Positions 37,034 to 45,734 of a DNA stretch of 64,000 nucleotides are shown here, piece by piece. The position numbers and the translations under genes were made by a program. Source of the DNA: Clostridium sp. C8-1-8 (GTDB taxonomy: Bacteria > Bacillota > Clostridia > Clostridiales > Clostridiaceae); NCBI RefSeq assembly GCF_009928445.1, contig NZ_JAABNO010000030.1, positions 1-64,000 of the forward strand, written 5' to 3'. Numbering within the stretch: the first letter of the stretch is position 1; the number at the start of each line of letters is the position of its first letter. The notes under the pieces were generated by a model. The model was not told the DNA's origin. It saw nothing but the letters and a program-made list of their open reading frames with translations, and made no database searches.

Positions 37034-37084
37034 AAGTCATGACTAGATAGGCACATAGTTGCTCTATTTAGTCATGACTTTTTA
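37034..37084. terminator. Convergent terminator between bioY and the MBL-fold gene
   Basis: AAGTCATGACTA and TAGTCATGACTT pair perfectly, extended by GATAG/CTATT, then a T-run. Nine bases from the minus-strand stop. Confidence 0.85.
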
Positions 37085-37092
37085 TCTTTTAA

Positions 37093-37833
37093 TTATTCGA
37101 CTTTCATACAATTCTTTATGAAGTCTAAATTCACTTTATGGTATTCTTCAAACTCTTTTGAAGGTATTTCTATAAATTCATCCTTTAGTACTTTACTGAC
37201 GTATTCTAAATTTTCCTCAATTAGTGTTTTGTCCTCAATACCAGTGTGTCCTCCTATGACTATACCTATCTCATTATTGAGATAGTCCTTAAGTGTATCA
37301 ACATACTTTTCTAATTGAATAGAACTTAAATAAGGAATGGGCCTCTCAACATTATCTCCTGCATATAAAACCTTATCTGCTTTATCAATAACTGATATAC
37401 AGTCAACAGTATGACCAGGAGTATAATAAAGTATTAAGGAATCCTCTTCAAAATATATTTTATCTGTAAAAGTCATATTGGGATATACTAATTCAACTTT
37501 ACCTTTTTCATACTGTCTATATTTCTCTAGCTCAGCTGTACCTTCTTCTTCAATTAATTCTCTACATCTTTTATGAGCTATGATTAAGTCAGAACTATAT
37601 AGACTATTTCCCCAAATATGATCCCAATGACTATGGGTATTTATTATAACTTTACTACTACTTCCAGCCTTTCTCTCTATATGCTCATTGACCTTTTGCA
37701 TTACTTCTGGCCCTAAATAGGTATCTATTATATAAACATGCTTCTGTCCATAAATAACGTACACATTAGTAGCTATTCCAATATCATAGAAAGTGAATAG
37801 CTCGCCTCTACTTCCAACTTTAGTTATATCCAT
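37093..37833 (-). CDS. MBL-fold metallo-hydrolase
   Basis: A 246-residue metallo-beta-lactamase-fold enzyme. It has the metal motif NTHSHWDHIWGN, a further His in YTPGHTVDCIS, Asp in LYAGDNVE and a C-terminal GGHTGIED. No signal peptide. It belongs to the broad glyoxalase-II-like or small-molecule hydrolase group, so the substrate is not predictable. AAGGATG lies eight bases upstream of the ATG. Monocistronic. Confidence 0.82.
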   Translation of the reverse strand: MDITKVGSRGELFTFYDIGIATNVYVIYGQKHVYIIDTYLGPEVMQKVNEHIERKAGSSSKVIINTHSHWDHIWGNSLYSSDLIIAHKRCRELIEEEGTAELEKYRQYEKGKVELVYPNMTFTDKIYFEEDSLILYYTPGHTVDCISVIDKADKVLYAGDNVERPIPYLSSIQLEKYVDTLKDYLNNEIGIVIGGHTGIEDKTLIEENLEYVSKVLKDEFIEIPSKEFEEYHKVNLDFIKNCMKVE

Positions 37834-38021
37834 AAACTCACATCCTTCTGTATTCCAGAGCTATCTTTGTTGAGCTTTATTAATATTTTTAAATTCTAGC
37901 CCAATGAGGTTAATATTCTCCCTAATATGCCTTTAATCTTTACAGTCCAAAACCTTAATCATTACAATAAGAATACTAACCTAAGATAAGCTTTTATGGT
38001 ACCCCATACTAATAATTAATG

Positions 38022-38167
38022 GTATATATGAATGTATTTAAAAAATGTGGGTGGCTTTTTTATTTGAATATTTTAGCTATGTTAAAGCACAGTGTGGAAA
38101 TTGAACATAGACAATATTTAAAATCAAAAGTGTTAACAACATTTATTTAATACATAACAATATAGTG
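38022..38167. repeat. MITE-like element, family A (146 bp)
   Basis: The left end TATATATGAATGTATTTAA then AAAATGTGGGT and the right end CAACATTTATTTAATACAT then ATATAGT are inverted repeats, matching both ends of the 23063 element. The interior differs, except for a shared short AAAATCAAA stretch. It occupies most of the gap between two minus-strand genes. Confidence 0.65.
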
Positions 38168-38202
38168 CTAAATATATACATATAAGGTTATAGAAAATTA
38201 TA

Positions 38203-39060
38203 TTATTTTAATTTATCTAATATATTAGTGTAAACTTCATATGGAATTAATAAGTTATTGTTTGTACCGCTACCTAATTCAACTTCTGGTCTATTTTTAC
38301 CATGATAGTCTGTACCACCAGAAATAATTAAATCATATTTACTAATTAAGTAATCTAGAAAATCATAATCCTCTTTAAGGAAGGTTGGATAATATCTTTC
38401 CACACCATCTAAGCCTAAATCAATTAAATATTTAAACTCTACTTCCATCTCTTCTTTTGTCAAGCCTTCAAAACCTATTCTCTTATTATAATGAGCTACA
38501 AAAGATAAGCCTGCTGCTGCCTTTATTATCCTAATAGCATCTTCAGTCTTAATAAGTTCTTTATCTCTATATGGAATGGGATCCAAATATTTATGCCATA
38601 TTTCATCTGAAGAATTACCTAAATTATTTTCAGACATATATCTAAAAATATTATATCTATCTAGATATTTTCCATGAGCCTTGTTTCTTAAATCTTCAAT
38701 ATTAATATCTAATCCTTTTTCCTTAATGCTTTCCAATATATATTGAACGCCTTCATCTCTAGTTTCCCTCATTTCATTGTAGGCCTCTAAAAATTCTTCA
38801 TTGCTTGGATCTATTCCAATTCCTAATATATGTACTAGTCTTCCATCCTTATATAAGGAACTTATTTCTATTCCATTTAAGAATTCTATTCCATTTGCTT
38901 TTGCTAACAAAGAAGTTTCTTCTAATCCCATTATAGTATCATGATCTGTAAGCGCTATAGCTTTAACTCCTTCTCTAACTGCAACATTTATTAGTTCTTC
39001 TGGAGTGCTTGCCCCATCAGAATATTTAGTGTGAGCGTGAAAATCAACTTTATACTTCAT
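38203..39060 (-). CDS. PHP-domain phosphoesterase (RNase AM/YciV-like)
   Basis: A 285-residue metal-dependent phosphoesterase. The PHP motifs are visible: DFHAHTKYSDGASTPEEL, ALTDHDTI, LNGIEISS, FVAHYNK and SGGTDYHG. The inserted helical region (about 95-180) is as in YciV/TrpH proteins, which act on nucleoside 3',5'-bisphosphate or 5' ends of short RNA. GAAGGAG precedes the start. Single gene. Confidence 0.87.
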   Translation of the reverse strand: MKYKVDFHAHTKYSDGASTPEELINVAVREGVKAIALTDHDTIMGLEETSLLAKANGIEFLNGIEISSLYKDGRLVHILGIGIDPSNEEFLEAYNEMRETRDEGVQYILESIKEKGLDINIEDLRNKAHGKYLDRYNIFRYMSENNLGNSSDEIWHKYLDPIPYRDKELIKTEDAIRIIKAAAGLSFVAHYNKRIGFEGLTKEEMEVEFKYLIDLGLDGVERYYPTFLKEDYDFLDYLISKYDLIISGGTDYHGKNRPEVELGSGTNNNLLIPYEVYTNILDKLK

Positions 39061-39099
39061 ATAAACTCCTTCATTTTTTAACTATATTATTTTATATTA

Positions 39100-39162
39100 A
39101 GGCTATTTTAAAGTGCTGTATCGAAATTAAGTGATACGTCATCATAGGATAGCTTAAAGCAC
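39100..39162. repeat. Dispersed hairpin repeat, family B (short form)
   Basis: AGGCTATTTTAAAGTGCTG, then TCGAAATTAAGTGATACGTCA and AGCTTAAAGCAC. It carries the left end and core of the 12772 element and closes with a TTAAAGTGC/GC-TTAAAGCAC pair. The rest of 39163-39381 is AT-rich with no gene. Confidence 0.5.
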
Positions 39163-39381
39163 ATGTACTAATAGCTTTATATATCTTATACAAACTACAT
39201 TATAACAAATTCTTTCTAAAGATGTACCAGTGCCAAGTAGAATATAATCAAGTAAAACGCCATTACTAATAAAAGTAATTTATAATAATCTTGAAGACTA
39301 TGCTTTATTAAAATCTCTTATATGGTTGTTTTACATGTACTCAAAATTTAGATAAAGTCAACTACATTAATGTTCATAAAT

Positions 39382-39430
39382 AAAAGCCATACATAAAATG
39401 AGATTACTCTAATTTTTATGCATGACTTAT
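39382..39430 (-). terminator. Terminator of the methionyl-tRNA synthetase gene
   Basis: AAGCCATACATAAAA pairs with TTTTATGCATGACTT with two mismatches, then TTTTATTT on the minus strand; about 95 bases after the stop. Confidence 0.6.
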
Positions 39431-39522
39431 ATTTTTATAAATGTCTTTAAAACTTTTCAGCTATATTTTTACTAATCTTCCGTACTTTTTTGTATTCATC
39501 CAGAACAAAATTTCATAAAAAA

Positions 39523-41517
39523 TTATTCATTTGATAGCTGTTTTTCATGTTTTGCAAAGAAGTCTACTCTTGGCTCTAGATACTTTAATTTGTGATTTTC
39601 TATATCGTCTATAAGTGAGTACATATTATCAAAAATATAATCCCAGCTCCATAACCTTTCATCTACACCTAAATATTCTCTAACCATCTCACAGCTAGTT
39701 GGTGCAATTGGGTGGATTAAGGTAATAGCTGTTCTAACCGCATGAAAGCTATCTATAAGTACTTGTTTGCGTAAAGCCTCATCATTGGTAGTTTCTGCAG
39801 TTCTCATATTATTGACCCAGTATTTATTCATGTTACGAATATAACTATCTAAAACATAAGTCACACTATGGAATTCGTGATTGTACATATATCTTTCATA
39901 TGTCAAAATCGCTTCATTCGACTCATCTAAAATATTTTTACTTATTTCTCCTACAGGAATAGTACCGTCGAAGTATTTTTGAGCTGTATAGAAGCAAGAA
40001 CGAACAAGTCTATTAAATACGTTTGTAAGCAGATTACCATCTTTTAGAACCGTATCTGGTCCTTGTTTATCCTTATCATCCATAAAGGCTTGTGGTGCAA
40101 AGCTAACACTTTTCTTCACTAAGCCAAGGCTTAAGAAATGCATCCTCAATTGCTCTGCTGTATAGTATTCTAGCAACTCTCTTGCCATAGGAGGTTTTAT
40201 AGAGCCACTGCTACTAGCCTTTTTATCCATGAATAGAAGATGATTATTAGCAATTAAATGTGGAGGATTAACCTCTTCCCAATTTACTTTGTCATCTTTA
40301 TCTATGCCAAGTAAGGCCATAAACATTGCCATCTCAGCAACTCCGTAGAAATATATATTATCTTCACCAATGAATTGATAAACCTTAGAATCCTTAGATA
40401 ACCAATATTCCTTCCAAGCTTCCTTATCCTTACCAATACTTTCAAGGTAAGTTTTAGTAAAGGAAACTGGAGCCCATAGAGATTCTGGCCAAACCCAGAA
40501 GGTTAAGTCTTTAAGATCTTCTTTATTAGGAACCTCTATTCCCCACTCTACATTTCCTGAAAGCCTAAATGGAACTAAGGTTTTACCAGTTCTAAAACGT
40601 ATACCCATCTTGTCAAATACTTCTCTTGCTGCATCTCTATCGCTTAGGTTCTCAAACACAAAGGAAACAGAAGGTTTCTTTGGTTCATCAATGATTGTAT
40701 GTTTTGGAAGTTTACTTTTAAGGTCCGTAACCTCTTCTAATTGCTTACGCTTTACATAAATTATTGGAGGTTTTAAGAATTCCTCAATGGTATTCAAAAG
40801 ATATTTTCTCCAATTTGAATTAGTTCTTAAGTAGTTCATTTCCTCACTTAAAAGATTATTGTACTCATCCAGCTTAAAATACCAATTAGTAACATCCCTA
40901 AGTTCAGGAGTCTTTCCTGATAATGTACTTTTGGGATCTATCAATTCTATTGGCATAAACTGATGTCCTAGGTCGCACTCATCAGCATAAGCCTTTTCAG
41001 AGGTACAGCCTTCTATAGGGCACTTACCAACTACTTGACGACCATTTAGCAAAACTTTTCTCTCTGGATCATAAAACTGTGGTGATGAAAGCTTAACTAA
41101 ATAACCACCTTCATATAACTTATTGAATATCTCTTCTGACACCTCTTTGTGGATTTCTCCGGCTCTATCAAGTGCGGAGGCTGCATAGAGATTAGGTTCC
41201 ATTTCATATTTTCTCAAAACTTCCTTTTGCTTTTCATGGTTTTCACGAACATAATCTTCTATAGTTCCTTTATACTTATTCTCCTCTACAAGTTTACGGT
41301 AACTTGCATATATAGGAGATCCGTAACAATCTGTTCCTGAAACAAAAACAACATTTTCCTTACCAATTCTATCTCTTAAAAATCTAGCAAATGTATCTGC
41401 ATGAACAAATACACCACCTACATGACCAAAGTGTAATTCTTTATTTCCATAAGGCATTCCTGAAGTTATAACTGCCTTTTTAGGAAATATTGGGCGTTCT
41501 ACTTTTTTTCCTTCCAT
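39523..41517 (-). CDS. metG: Methionyl-tRNA synthetase (class I, divergent form)
   Basis: A 664-residue class I synthetase. Start at 41517 with AAGGAG eight bases upstream (the frame's earlier GTG abuts that site). HIGH-type motif HFGHVGG near residue 30; a Cys-containing connective insertion with CPIEGC; FWVWPESLWAPVSF and YQFIGEDNIYFYG typical of MetRS; and an anticodon domain ending VRTAITLIHPIAPTS. The KMSKS loop reads FMDKKASSSGS, so its Met and middle Lys are replaced. There is an extra segment at about 245-340 and no C-terminal tRNA-binding OB domain. The upstream T-box ties expression to uncharged tRNA. It may be a second MetRS; paralogues are outside view. Confidence 0.85.
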   Translation of the reverse strand: MEGKKVERPIFPKKAVITSGMPYGNKELHFGHVGGVFVHADTFARFLRDRIGKENVVFVSGTDCYGSPIYASYRKLVEENKYKGTIEDYVRENHEKQKEVLRKYEMEPNLYAASALDRAGEIHKEVSEEIFNKLYEGGYLVKLSSPQFYDPERKVLLNGRQVVGKCPIEGCTSEKAYADECDLGHQFMPIELIDPKSTLSGKTPELRDVTNWYFKLDEYNNLLSEEMNYLRTNSNWRKYLLNTIEEFLKPPIIYVKRKQLEEVTDLKSKLPKHTIIDEPKKPSVSFVFENLSDRDAAREVFDKMGIRFRTGKTLVPFRLSGNVEWGIEVPNKEDLKDLTFWVWPESLWAPVSFTKTYLESIGKDKEAWKEYWLSKDSKVYQFIGEDNIYFYGVAEMAMFMALLGIDKDDKVNWEEVNPPHLIANNHLLFMDKKASSSGSIKPPMARELLEYYTAEQLRMHFLSLGLVKKSVSFAPQAFMDDKDKQGPDTVLKDGNLLTNVFNRLVRSCFYTAQKYFDGTIPVGEISKNILDESNEAILTYERYMYNHEFHSVTYVLDSYIRNMNKYWVNNMRTAETTNDEALRKQVLIDSFHAVRTAITLIHPIAPTSCEMVREYLGVDERLWSWDYIFDNMYSLIDDIENHKLKYLEPRVDFFAKHEKQLSNE

Positions 41518-41599
41518 GATGCACACTCCTTAAAATCAACTTATGTTTATAATAAAATTATCAAATAAGATCTTTATAAATATAATTATTTTGAAAATA

Positions 41600-41868
41600 A
41601 AAAAAACACCTCCTACAACTATATGTAGGGGCGAATTAACCGCGGTACCACCCTGCTTCATTAGTATGTCGCCATACTAATCTTGTCGAGTACAAAACTA
41701 TACTCTAGTTCAATAACGCGAACTCACGTCATAGCATCATCTATTTATAAATAGAATCCGTATGCAGCTCCAAGTCTTGTTTCATTAACTATAATACTGT
41801 TCCTTCTCAGCTTCTGGAACTCTCTGTAAGCATATATATTAATTACTCTTCTCTTCATTACCTTTATC
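41600..41868 (-). promoter_or_regulatory. T-box riboswitch leader of metG
   Basis: On the minus strand the leader shows a stem I with AGAGAG, GTTCC and GGAAC arms and a GCTGAGAA loop. The T-box bulge AGGGTGGTACCGCG lies at 41641-41654, and the terminator CCCCTACA/TGTAGGAGG followed by TTTTTTTT at 41600-41632. A candidate specifier is AUG followed by A (41783-41785), matching the methionyl-tRNA synthetase downstream. Uncharged tRNA is expected to stabilise the antiterminator and allow transcription. The specifier assignment is tentative; the T-box itself is clear. Confidence 0.93.
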
Positions 41869-41938
41869 TAAATATATTAAATTGGAAGATTTGTGTCAAG
41901 GGGGTATAATAATTAAATTTTCTAAATGATAAGAATAC

Positions 41939-41991
41939 AAAAGTCCAGCATAAATAAGTAACGTAATATTATTATTTATGCTGGACTTTTA
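41939..41991. terminator. Terminator of the HAD phosphatase gene
   Basis: AAAAGTCCAGCATAAATAA faces its exact complement around a 14-base loop. Confidence 0.85.
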
Positions 41992-42031
41992 AATTTATAT
42001 ACGGTGTATGTTGAACATATAGCAATCTTTT

Positions 42032-42724
42032 TTATTTTTCACCAATTATCTCCTTCAACTGAGAAAGCTCTGAAATTTCATAAGTTGGTTCTATATCAGT
42101 TCTATTAACTATCTTATTTGGGTTATACCAGCATGTATCAATACCAAAATTAAATCCACCCTTTATATCTGAAGTCAAACTATCCCCAACCATTAAAACT
42201 TTACTTTTATCAACGTGGTTCAAGTTGTTCAGAGCTATCTCAAATATCTTCGGATCAGGCTTTGCCACCTTTACTTCCTCTGATATTACAACATCTTCAA
42301 AATACTTTGAAATAATTGACTGTTTAATTCTTTTATTCTGAACCTCCTTTAACCCATTGGTAACTATAGCTAATCTATAATTCTTATGAAGGCTTTCAAC
42401 AAGTTCAATGCTGTCTTCATATACAAATGAAGCATTAGCTAAATGTTTCATATAAGATTTTGCAAAGGAATACTCGTCAAAGTTAATATTTAGCCTGTCT
42501 GCAAGTCTTTTGAATCTCTCTACCTTTAACTTTTCCTGGGTAATAATCCCATTTTCAAATTCTTTCCATATTACTGAATTTATCTCACTATATATTTTTA
42601 GATGATGATTTTCATCATATTCTATCTCAAACTCCAGCATAGCATTTTTAAAGGCATCTCTTTCTGACTTCTTAAAATCAAATAAAGTTTCATCAGCATC
42701 AAAAATAATAATTTCGTATTTCAT
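42032..42724 (-). CDS. yjjG: HAD-superfamily nucleotidase, YjjG type
   Basis: A 230-residue phosphatase. Motif I FDADETLFDFKKSE, motif II IVTNG, Lys in KVAKPDPKIFEIAL, and motif III VLMVGDSLTSDIKGG. The DADETLFDFKKSE start and alpha-helical cap fit YjjG-type pyrimidine 5'-nucleotidases, which remove non-canonical nucleotides such as fluoro- or oxo-pyrimidine monophosphates. GGGGGA lies before the ATG. Single gene. Confidence 0.87.
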   Translation of the reverse strand: MKYEIIIFDADETLFDFKKSERDAFKNAMLEFEIEYDENHHLKIYSEINSVIWKEFENGIITQEKLKVERFKRLADRLNINFDEYSFAKSYMKHLANASFVYEDSIELVESLHKNYRLAIVTNGLKEVQNKRIKQSIISKYFEDVVISEEVKVAKPDPKIFEIALNNLNHVDKSKVLMVGDSLTSDIKGGFNFGIDTCWYNPNKIVNRTDIEPTYEISELSQLKEIIGEK

Positions 42725-42935
42725 AATTATCCCCCTATATATGTACCACTCCGCAATAAAACTTATAATTAAAAATTCTCCTCTCAGAATCTAGAGAAGC
42801 TTTAAAAATTGATTTCTGAACAAAGTGGTATATCTTTTAAACCTTATCTTTACAATAAATAAAGAATGCTTTATAAATAATTTATAATAACTTTAACAAA
42901 TTTACTAGGACATTTGTCTTATTTAAGGAGAATTT

Positions 42936-43625
42936 ATGAAAAGAATATTGGATGCTACTAAACTTAATAGATACTTGGATAAATATAATATAGAAAATTT
43001 ATTTGATAAAAAGATTATAGAATTTGCAGAACTTCAAACATATGAAAAAGGCGAAGTTATTATGAAAGCTGATACTAAACTAGAATATTACTATATTCTA
43101 GTGGAAGGCCAAATAAAGATATCTTATCTTTTTGAGAACGGCAAATCTATGCTTTTAAAGTTTTACAGGGACTTTATAACAATAGGAGATATAGAGCTTT
43201 TAAAAGATAAACCTATTCGTTGCAATGTTGAAGCTATGGATGAAATATACCTTATTGCAATCCCAGTTGATATCATTAGAAAACGCTACATGGATAATGT
43301 GAACTTTCTTCATCATCTAATAGATTCCTTAAGTGAAAAGCTTGACGCTACAATCAATAACACTTCTTATAATTATATATATCCGCTTACTAATAGGCTT
43401 GCAAGCTATTTATTAGAACATATTACTAATGAAAACTATATACAACTGACCTCCTCCTATAAAGAAATAGCCGAATTTCTTGGTACTACCTATAGGCATT
43501 TAGGAAGAACTTTTAAGGAACTAGAAGAAAAATCTATAATTAAAGTAGATAAAAAAACAGTATATATTTTAGATGAGATAAGACTTAAGGAATTATCCAA
43601 GAATTCTTTCATACGAACTTTTTAA
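42936..43625 (+). CDS. Crp/Fnr-family transcription regulator (YeiL-like)
   Basis: A 229-residue regulator. The N-terminal cyclic-nucleotide-binding-like beta barrel (about 20-130) includes EKGEVIMKADTKLEYYYILVEGQIKI and DFITIGDIELL. A dimer helix follows, then a winged HTH with SYKEIAEFLGTTYRHLGRTFKELEEKSII. No Fnr-type N-terminal cysteine cluster is present, so it does not look like an iron-sulfur oxygen sensor. Arg residues for cAMP phosphate binding are not clear. The target and ligand are unknown. TAAGGAG precedes the start. Confidence 0.88.
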   Translation: MKRILDATKLNRYLDKYNIENLFDKKIIEFAELQTYEKGEVIMKADTKLEYYYILVEGQIKISYLFENGKSMLLKFYRDFITIGDIELLKDKPIRCNVEAMDEIYLIAIPVDIIRKRYMDNVNFLHHLIDSLSEKLDATINNTSYNYIYPLTNRLASYLLEHITNENYIQLTSSYKEIAEFLGTTYRHLGRTFKELEEKSIIKVDKKTVYILDEIRLKELSKNSFIRTF

Positions 43626-43659
43626 TAACAAGTTTGGCTAAGTCAGTGTTTTCACCACA

Positions 43660-43944
43660 CTATTTAGTTATAAGCTTATTAACCTCTTTTTCGCTAAGAC
43701 CGGTGATTTCCATTATGGTTTGTATATCTATGCCCTTGCTTAATCCATCTCTAGCTACTTTTTCTGCTTCGTTATAGTATTGCTTTTCATCTTGCTTTTT
43801 AAGTGCCGCCTTCAACCCTTTTTTAAAGCCTTCTTTAAATCCCTTCTTATTGGCTTTTTTTAATCCTTTCTTTACCTTTTTCTTTAGCTTATGCTTTTCA
43901 CTATTTTCAGTGTTTTCAAGATTATACTCATTATTTTCCGACAC
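43660..43944 (-). CDS. Small Lys-rich protein with Rpn-transposase-like C-terminal tail
   Basis: A 94-residue protein starting at a GTG with GAAGG nine bases upstream. Residues 17-52 are very basic with Lys-Lys-X-X repeats (HKLKKKVKKGLKKANKKGFK, then EGFKKGLKAALKK). The last 35 residues (EAEKVARDGLSKGIDIQTIMEITGLSEKEVNKLI) match the short helical tail found at the end of Rpn/PD-(D/E)XK nuclease proteins. No nuclease domain is present. It may be a free-standing remnant or a small nucleic-acid-binding protein; function unknown. Confidence 0.65.
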   Translation of the reverse strand: MSENNEYNLENTENSEKHKLKKKVKKGLKKANKKGFKEGFKKGLKAALKKQDEKQYYNEAEKVARDGLSKGIDIQTIMEITGLSEKEVNKLITK

Positions 43945-44322
43945 TATAATTAACCTTCAATTAATATTATAGGGTTCACATATCAAAATTAAAAGTTGAG
44001 CTGTGCCCCCATTAAAACAAACTCAAAATTTATTTTAACTAAATACAATAGATAGACTTACCCCTTAACTAATTTCACATAAAACACCTTGTATCAAGTA
44101 ACGCATGAAATATTATATAAAAATATATTATTTTCATTGGCCTTTAGGGGTATTTTACCATAAACCCTATGCAAAAAGAATGTTTTCCTTTAATAAAACA
44201 TCTTTAACTTCAAGTGGAAAAATATAGACATTTAAGTTACAATATTATTAATTTACTTATATTATTTTCAAAATTAGTAAAAATAAAACTTATACATAAT
44301 ATTAAGGATTGGAGAGTTCAAT
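43945..44322. other. Divergent intergenic region, nothing recognised
   Basis: 378 AT-rich bases between two divergent genes; must carry both promoters. No palindrome, repeat or RNA structure stood out. Confidence 0.35.
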
Positions 44323-44979
44323 ATGGAACAATTAACGAGAGCTTGGGATTGGTCTAAGAATAAAGATACCCATTGGTTTATACCTTCGGAAGAATCCTAT
44401 TATCTTCTAAGTCGTTGGAAAGATAAAAATTTCAATAAACTTCTTGATTTAGGCTGTGGTCTTGGTAGACATTCTATTCAGTTTGCTAGAAATGGGTTTA
44501 ATGTTGATTCAGTTGACTTATCTGAATTAGCTGTAGATATGCTCAACAACTGGGCACATAAAGAAAAGTTAAATTTGAAAGCAAAGGTTTCAAATATGAT
44601 GGATTTACCTTTTAGTGAGAATTACTTTGATTGCCTACTTGCATATCATGTTATATCGCACACAGACAGTAAAGGTATAGTTCAAGTGCTCTCTGAAATA
44701 AGAAGGGTATTAAAAGAAAATGGAGAGTTTTACCTAACACTCTGTTCAAAGCAAGGTTTGAATTTTGATAATCCTGAATTAGTAAAACTAGATAAAAACA
44801 CAATAGTTAAAACAGAAGAAGGTCCTGAACAGGGTATACCTCATTTCTTTGTAAATGATGATGACATAAAAGCAATATTTAAAGATTTTAAACTTATAAC
44901 TGTTCGCCAAGTTCAAGAGGTTATAGTTGGTGGTGAAAACTATAATTCATGGCATTATTTTATTTTAGGTAAAAAATAG
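44323..44979 (+). CDS. Class I SAM-dependent methyltransferase
   Basis: A 218-residue Rossmann-fold methyltransferase. Motif I is LLDLGCGLGRHSIQFARNG, the acidic ribose-binding residue is in VDSVDLSE, and FDCLLAYHVISHTD plus VLSEIRRVLKENGEFYLTLC are motifs IV-V. The N-terminus (TRAWDWSKNKDTHWFIPSEES) fits a group of small-molecule methyltransferases common in Firmicutes. Acceptor unknown; no operon partner. Confidence 0.87.
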   Translation: MEQLTRAWDWSKNKDTHWFIPSEESYYLLSRWKDKNFNKLLDLGCGLGRHSIQFARNGFNVDSVDLSELAVDMLNNWAHKEKLNLKAKVSNMMDLPFSENYFDCLLAYHVISHTDSKGIVQVLSEIRRVLKENGEFYLTLCSKQGLNFDNPELVKLDKNTIVKTEEGPEQGIPHFFVNDDDIKAIFKDFKLITVRQVQEVIVGGENYNSWHYFILGKK

Positions 44980-45185
44980 AAATACAATACTATGCTACTA
45001 TCTAATAAATTTATTACACTACACTTTATTAAATAGTTTATAAGGACACACTGACTAAATGGAAAATTTCTAAAACAAAGGAATAAGAAATAATCAAATA
45101 TATCAAAAACTTTGTATAAAACAGATTTATTCTCTTATTTATTCGATGTATAATATTTATATAGCTAGTTAAATAGGGGGATAAT

Positions 45186-45674
45186 ATGTACGTAAAAGAT
45201 GACTTATTAATATATGATAATACACAAGCTTTTAATGATGATCTAATAGGAATTGGACATATTGATTCTAGAGGAAGAGTAAAAACTAGACAAAAAAGTA
45301 ATCCTAATATCATTAACTATAGCAATATGGATAAAAAGCTTCAGAAAAAAGTTGATAAAACAATATCTATAAAGATTCCAAAATGGATAACTATCCCAAT
45401 AGGCATAATATTATATTTTTACTTATTCGTGGAGCATACAAGATTCTTTGGAATACTGAATACTTTGGGAGCTATAATGCTTATATACTATCTAGTTGAA
45501 AAAAGCATAAGATTTAGGCGCTTTAATTTCTTTATCAAATTTTTATCCATTGCATTAATATGTATATACACTTTATTTTTTGGACTTGGAGCAATTTTTG
45601 CTGAGTCAGATAAGGATAGCAATACCTATAAAGAAAATCACAAGCATTCCATTGAAACAGCATATAATAAATAA
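45186..45674 (+). CDS. Hypothetical membrane protein
   Basis: A 162-residue protein not recognised as a known family. A 60-residue polar N-terminal part (LIGIGHIDSRGRVKTRQKSN) is followed by three hydrophobic segments (WITIPIGIILYFYLFV, FGILNTLGAIMLIYYLV, FLSIALICIYTLFFGLGAIF) and a polar tail. AGGGGGA lies before the ATG. It is single and convergent with the aldo/keto reductase gene. Confidence 0.7.
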   Translation: MYVKDDLLIYDNTQAFNDDLIGIGHIDSRGRVKTRQKSNPNIINYSNMDKKLQKKVDKTISIKIPKWITIPIGIILYFYLFVEHTRFFGILNTLGAIMLIYYLVEKSIRFRRFNFFIKFLSIALICIYTLFFGLGAIFAESDKDSNTYKENHKHSIETAYNK

Positions 45675-45681
45675 AATACAT

Positions 45682-45724
45682 AAAAAAAAACACTGAAGCC
45701 ACTCAACACTTCAGTGTTTTTTTA
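45682..45724. terminator. Convergent bidirectional terminator
   Basis: AAAAAACACTGAAG and CTTCAGTGTTTTTT pair perfectly with a 10-base loop. Same CACTGAAG/CTTCAGTG core as other terminators in the window. Confidence 0.92.
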
Positions 45725-45734
45725 TATAAATCTA

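Noticed and set aside
41600-41660. Hairpin first taken for a plain terminator of an unknown upstream gene
   Set aside because: The AGGGTGGTACCGCG box and stem I show it is the T-box antiterminator/terminator of metG.
45038-45313. Hydrophobic 91-codon frame on the minus strand
   Set aside because: It overlaps the start of the plus-strand gene at 45186, which has a good ribosome site; an antisense shadow.
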